From: Pogona vitticeps
Lineage: Eukaryota; Chordata; Lepidosauria; Squamata; Agamidae
Assembly (NCBI RefSeq): GCF_051106095.1
Contig: NC_135793.1
Span: 1,841,501-1,905,500, forward strand
DNA length: 64,000 nt
Direction of reading: 5' to 3'
Part shown: positions 59,110 through 64,000 of the stretch, in pieces
Layout: every line of letters starts with the position of its first letter
How positions within the stretch are numbered: the first letter of the stretch is position 1
Notes under the pieces: model-generated
What the model saw: only the letters and a program-made list of their open reading frames with translations
Database searches by the model: none
Told to the model about the DNA's origin: nothing
Translations under genes and position numbers: made by a program

Positions 59110-59532
59110 CCAAATGGGAAAGTTAATAGAACCTTCCATATGAGCCTACCCGGCAGTTAAGATCTGGCCAGGGGGCCCTTTTGAAAGAGCCATCCCTCAA
59201 AGAGGTAAGAGGGACGGCTTGTAGACAAAGGGCCTTTTCGGCAGCTGCCCCCAGACTATGGAACACCCTCCCGACTGAGATTCGTCTGCCGCCGACGCTG
59301 ATGACATTTCGGCGCCAGGTCAAAACCTTCCTGTTCCAGAAGGCTTTTAATTGAAATAATATCAACTGTGGGTCCTGATGGCAATTTTTAGAGTATCTAT
59401 TCTAATTGTATTTTAATTGTTTTATCTTTTTAACTGTATTTTTATTGTATTTTAATTGTTGTAAGCCACGCAGAGACCTTTGGGTAGAGTGGGCGGCATA
59501 TAAGTTAATCAATCAATCAATCAATCAATCAA
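59110..59532 (+). mobile_element. L2-like LINE 3' end with conserved C-terminal frame
   Basis: At 59217-59354 a 45-codon frame reads ACRQRAFSAAAPRLWNTLP, then TEIRLPPTLMTFRRQVKTF and LFQKAFN-stop, the conserved C-terminus of L2/CR1-group ORF2. A T-rich UTR, GTAAGCCACGCAGAG, GTGGGCGGCATATAAG and (TCAA)n at 59507-59530 follow. This copy ties the many coding-less tails in the window to an L2-like LINE. The start is approximate. Confidence 0.88.
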
Positions 59533-59534
59533 TA

Positions 59535-59937
59535 CAGTGGTGCCTCGCATAGCGATCATTCCGTTGAGCGACGAAATCGCTTAGCAATGGAGTTTTTCCG
59601 ATCACTTTGCAATGGTCCCTATGGGGTTTTTTTCACTTTGCGATGATCGCGGGGAAGTGATCATGGCAAAGCAACCCTTTTTTAACAGCTGATTGGCGGT
59701 TTCAAAATGGCCGCCGGGAAAACAAAATGGCCGCCCGCTGTTTTTCCTTGCTTAAGAGGCAGTGAAAATGGCGGTGCTATGGAGGATTTTCGCTTAAAGG
59801 TGAGGTTTTAAGCCCATAGGAACGCATTAATTGCGTTTTAATGCGTTTCTATGGGCTTTTTAATTTCGCTTAGCAATGTTTTCGCTTAGCAACATTTTTT
59901 CCGGAATGGATTAATGTTGCTAAGCAAGGCACCATTG
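59535..59937. mobile_element. Tigger-like MITE, 403 bp, sister of 48519
   Basis: CAGTGGTGCCTCGCATAGCG opens it and GCTAAGCAAGGCACCATTG closes it; TA flanks at 59533-59534 and 59938-59939. It shares AAAATGGCCGCC motifs and a GGAATGGATTAATGTTGC-type end with the 48519 copy. Inserted at the end of the LINE's TCAA tract. Confidence 0.9.
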
Positions 59938-61540
59938 TAACTGCCAACCAACACGTCAACACTAGCCCAACTGACGTTGATGTAAATGCATTGTATGTAT
60001 TTCTGAGTTCTGCGACAAAGAAATGAATTAAATCTTTGATGCTAATTCTTAGAGACTCATGCGCGGCCATTTTCTTGCCTGTCTTAGGGCCCCCTGCTAT
60101 TATAGAGAAGGGAATGAGTTGATACAGCCAGCGCATGAACACATGGTTGATTATTTCATGAGCAAGCATTTACAAGTCTTGTGTTTACTCATTTCTGCTC
60201 TTCCTCTCATGACTGGCAGCCCCATGCCACATACTCTGCCTTGAGGGTCATTTATACCCTGAAGTTCTGTAATCCTTTGTACAATTTCGCAGTGAGCATA
60301 AGAGTAAAACTGTTGTCTAAACACAAATAGATAAAATGGAAGGTGGAAATACGTAACATGGGAGTTAGGATTTAAGTATTTACACATAGAGAATAATTTA
60401 CTCTCAGCTCAGTCTTGTGCCTCATATTACTTTTTATTGATCCAAAGTCACTTTCTATTGCATTTGAGGAAGGCTTGCATCCCAGGACATTGAAGATGTG
60501 ACAGCTTCGACACTGCTAAGTACAAGGTCTTTGATGGAAAGGGCCAACTGGGCGTCTTTGGGGAAAATAGCATTATACACACAGTTTCTAACAAGAATTG
60601 ATCCCAATAATCAAAGTTAGGGAAGAAGGCTAAGCCCATCCCCGCTTTTCCCCAGTTTTGCTGGCTTTGCGAAACTCTCTCTGAAAATATATGCTTTTCC
60701 AGTTCAGCAGTGTAGGGTCCATTTCTTGTCTTTAAGGCAGAATTAATGGCTTGATGGCGATGTGGTAATGGAGAAATGATGTGAATTTTGTATAATGGAG
60801 TTAATGAGTCCTAGCTTTTGTGCCTCACAGAAAATCCCCATACTGTGCCATATGCACTAGGCCATGTTTAGTTTTTATCTGCATTAATCTTCAAGAGATG
60901 CCATAACCTTTCTGAGACATTTAGGATAAATGGTTCCAAATTTGGAATGGTGCCTTACAGCGAAACCCAGATGTTCAGCATAATAACAAGAGAGCTTGTT
61001 CCTTGAAGGAATTCATTTGTATGTTATGACTAAACCTCAGGATTTCCTGGGTTTCAATTATATTTTGCATGCAGGGTATGGTGTTTGTAGCTGCTTCTTG
61101 TGCTTCTTTGAAAAAAAAAAGTCAGGAACCAATTTACTAAAATACTATTAAAATAAGGCTCACCTTTTCCTGTTGCTCCCTCCCCACTCCCTGAAATTTC
61201 AACAAAGGTGTGATTGTACTTGCATGTGTCAGACAAATGGCTCCCAAATACAGCTTTTAAAAAACACAGCTAGAAATGCATGGCACACAGAGGGAGCGTT
61301 TTCAGCTTTGGTATATTTTATTCCACAATGAAACTACATATTCTTATTGCCTATCCAAATCTTTACTTTGTCTCCTTGTGGCATGAAGATAAGATATAGT
61401 ACTAAAATGCAATCTATGTACACATATGATGTTTTGCTTTTTCAGTTGGCTTCTTCGCTATTAATAGTGCAATTTAATACTCATTATTGTAGTCATTTTG
61501 ATCTCTCTCTTTCCCTCTCTCTGTTGCTTTTACAGCTGTG
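59938..61540. other. Anonymous DNA
   Basis: No gene recognised. Confidence 0.4.
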
Positions 61541-61543
61541 AAT

Positions 61544-62040
61544 AGAGATGGGCACGGATTTAAAAAAAATGAACCACTAAATTCCTTCAAAAATAACTAA
61601 ATTTGTCAATTTGTATTCGTACAAATCAATGCCTCTGACGAATATGAATCAGTAAACTTTTAGTGGTTTTTGATTTGTCTGTCTGTTTGGGTATGAAATT
61701 CCCCTCCCCAGGTACTTAAAGGCACCAAATTCACAGGGGAGCTTCCTTTAACTGTCCTCTACAATCCCTCCAGGTTTGGTGGATTGGGGGGGGTATTTGT
61801 GGGTGCATAACTTGGATGTCCGAAACCGAAACTTCACTAAACTTGCAGGACTTGTAGAGGAGGGTCAGGGGAAGCTTCGTTGTGAATTTGTTGTCTCTAG
61901 GTGCCTGGGGGCTGTTTTACAGGGCTTTCAAGTCAATTGACAAATTTATTTCATCAGTTAATCAGAAAAAAAAAATCATAAATTTGTAATTCATGATTCA
62001 TTAAAACGAATCACAATTTTTCTGATTCGTGCCTATCTCT
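61544..62040. mobile_element. Palindromic non-autonomous DNA transposon, about 497 bp
   Basis: AGAGATGGGCACGGATTT opens it; TCTGATTCGTGCCTATCTCT closes it, imperfect inverted ends. AAT flanks both ends (61541-61543, 62041-62043), a possible 3-bp duplication as in PIF/Harbinger, though chance is not excluded. Interior blocks recur at 34075-34265. No coding frame. Confidence 0.75.
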
Positions 62041-62043
62041 AAT

Positions 62044-62168
62044 TGTGGGTAAGTACAGGTCCCTCTTTTTCACATCTCTGAAACCATGGGGCAAAATAGA
62101 AGCTAAAGAATGTATGGAGGCAAACCCTCTGCTTGCTTATAATGCATGTATTTTATTTGTTATATGGA
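62044..62168. other. Anonymous DNA
   Basis: No gene or repeat recognised between the transposon and the next SINE. Confidence 0.4.
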
Positions 62169-62391
62169 TGGATAGCTCAGTGGTTTAGGTATCTGGCTGT
62201 GAGGCCAGAGGTTGGGAGTTTGATTCCCCTACTGGGCCTCCTGCGAATAAAGCCAGTCTATGTAGCCTTGGGTCCCAGGACACCTTCAGAAGAAGGGAAT
62301 GGGAAGTGACCTCTGAGTATCCTCTACCTGGAAAACCCTGAAAAGGGTCATCATCATAGGTCAGAACTGACTTGACGGCACATGATGATGA
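62169..62391 (+). mobile_element. tRNA-derived SINE, tail type A, well preserved
   Basis: GGATAGCTCAGTGGTTTAGG, B box GGGAGTTTGATTCCCC, body TCAGAAGAAGGGAATGGGA, tail CAGAACTGACTTGACGGCAC with ATGATG. Best copy for defining the family. Confidence 0.9.
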
Positions 62392-62739
62392 CCCTCCTTT
62401 TCAGAGGCATGCCCTTACCAGGTGGCCTGCAAAGAATAATGGAGATGCAGTAATCAGGTGAACATATAAAAGTATGGTCAAAATTAAAGGATTAGGGTAA
62501 ATTCAGCATTACTGAGAACCAAATCATGTATTATCTGTCTACTCCGTTTGAACAGCTCTTGAACCCTCATCTAAGGGAGGCTCTTTGTTGCCTTTTCGCT
62601 GGCTGGGATATACTTTTTTTAAAAATGGCAGGATATACTTTAAAAAAACAGACAGTCCTTTGTCATTTCAGCTGAGCTCCTGTCGGTTCAGGTCTGCTCC
62701 TTTCTCGGGAGGTGGTGTGCCTTTAATTCCTCTTAAGTG

Positions 62740-62850
62740 GTTTGTTTTTGTGTCTTAATTTATACGTTGTTGAGCATAATGCCGTTTTCTGCCTTGAGTG
62801 CCGTTTCCAGTAGAAAGGCCGGATATACATTTCGCAAATTAATAAATTGC
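62740..62850 (+). mobile_element. L2-like LINE tail
   Basis: TTTCTGCCTTGAGTGCCG, AGTAGAAAGGCCGGATATAC, then AATTAATAAAT, the usual tail pattern. Confidence 0.45.
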
Positions 62851-64000
62851 CAACTGGAGTGGGGAGATAGATGGTCAGTTGTTTTCAGCCAACAGATTCC
62901 CCTTTCAGGACATCAATGAGTTCTTGTTGACTGTATTATTCATGCAGCTCGGCTAACTTGCGATGCTTTCACGTGGAGCGTGAAAGAATAGGAGGGGCAT
63001 CAAAGCCAAGGGATGTGTGTGTGTGTGTGTCACAGAATGAGCTAAAGAGTGGGTTGTGGACTCGGTTGTATGAGAGATTCAGTGCCCCAGCCCTGTGAGG
63101 ATACACACAATTTACTCAATGTTTTATTCCAATACGCCTTAGTCATACATCATTCCTCCAGCTGAGCCTTTAGAAGCTGTGCAATGTGTCGTGGTGTGGT
63201 GTTGAATTTTAACAGCACTGGAGTGTTGAATAAGGGAAGCTAAAGTGCTAGGAGCTGAATGGAGAAATACGCATAACTAGAGAGTACAATAGAGAGCAAG
63301 CACAGATTTGCAGAGCTGGCGTAGAATTTTAGATATTGCCCAGTCAATATGAATACCCAGATGTGGATGATGGAAAATATTTCAGTTTCAGTATTCTTCT
63401 TGTTGTTGTTCCTTCCTACTGGAAAGAGGATATTGTGGTGTCCTGACTTCAGTTGCGGCAGCTGTAAATAATGATGTTACTCTTGTGCCCAGAACAATCC
63501 TCAGGGTTTCACCAACATCACCAGCCAATATATCATTCTCTTTCCCTAAATTTATTTGATCTAGAATGATGGGCTGCAGCAATCAGGAATTTTTGTTTCC
63601 TATTCCGTGACTGATGGGTTCTGTGTTTCTGCCTTTTGAGTGCTCTATGACCTCTTGGCCTTTAGCCATTGGTTTCGGTCTTTCCTAGACTCCCCGAATC
63701 CCTGACATACGTATGGCCGTGGGCCCCAGAAGCATTGGGGCTACACAGGAGAGCAGCCTTTTCCCACCTGCCTCCAACGCTTGTCCCTACTAGCTGTCGC
63801 CCTTCCCCTCCCTCTCTGGTGAGAAAAAGGGAGACCTCAAAGGTTGGGGCTGGAGATGGAAGGGAGGAGACCTTGGTTGGCTTGCCCTGCATCCTTGACA
63901 CACAGATGCCTCCCAACGTGAGCAGGAGGGTGTACAAACAGGCACACCTTGGAAGTTTGGAGGACCCTCTGCCCATGGCTAGTGGTGGCTGGTGTGTTTA
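62851..64000. other. Anonymous DNA
   Basis: No gene recognised; a (GT)n lies at about 63013-63031. Confidence 0.4.

Overview
The window looks like nuclear DNA from a squamate reptile, most likely a lizard. The main reason is its repeat content: Sauria-type tRNA SINEs, BovB/RTE LINE ends close to the ruminant BovB protein, L2- and CR1-type LINE tails, hAT and Tigger-like MITEs, and long young microsatellites. No window-scale protein-coding gene is visible. Open frames are short, lack homology I recognise, and usually fall in repeats or GC-rich DNA. The window therefore reads as intergenic or deep intronic sequence. This is inference from sequence alone; the species and the host gene, if any, cannot be named.

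Layout. 0-8 kb: mostly anonymous single-copy-like DNA with a striking three-block tetranucleotide microsatellite at 1.5-1.8 kb. 8-10.8 kb: a solo LTR with a 5-bp target duplication, a hAT MITE and a tRNA-derived SINE. 10.8-18.7 kb: sparse repeats, a possible 24-nt microexon at 18.0 kb in AT-rich, conserved-looking DNA, and a full-length Sauria SINE. 20-29 kb: an old BovB end, SINEs, LINE tails and a palindromic Penelope-like repeat. 31.5-32.2 kb: a hAT MITE with a perfect 8-bp target duplication. 35-40 kb: several SINEs, one with a swapped tail, and a CpG-rich block near 37 kb. 41-47 kb: a LINE tail with an internal triplication, two more hammerhead-like palindromic repeats, another CpG-rich block near 43.5 kb and two AT-rich repeat halves. 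47.6 kb: an exon-like 111-nt segment. 48.4-49.45 kb: an antisense LINE cut by two Tigger-like MITEs. 50.5 kb: a (CA)75 tract. 53-64 kb: CR1, a BovB copy with clean target duplications, an L2 end joined to a microsatellite and a Tigger-like MITE, and a 0.5 kb palindromic DNA transposon.

Themes. One tRNA-like SINE head is joined to at least three different 3' tails within this single window, which suggests modular SINEs exchanging LINE-derived tails. Several repeats have exact target duplications and can serve as dated insertions. Exon, CpG-island and enhancer calls are tentative and need comparative or RNA evidence.
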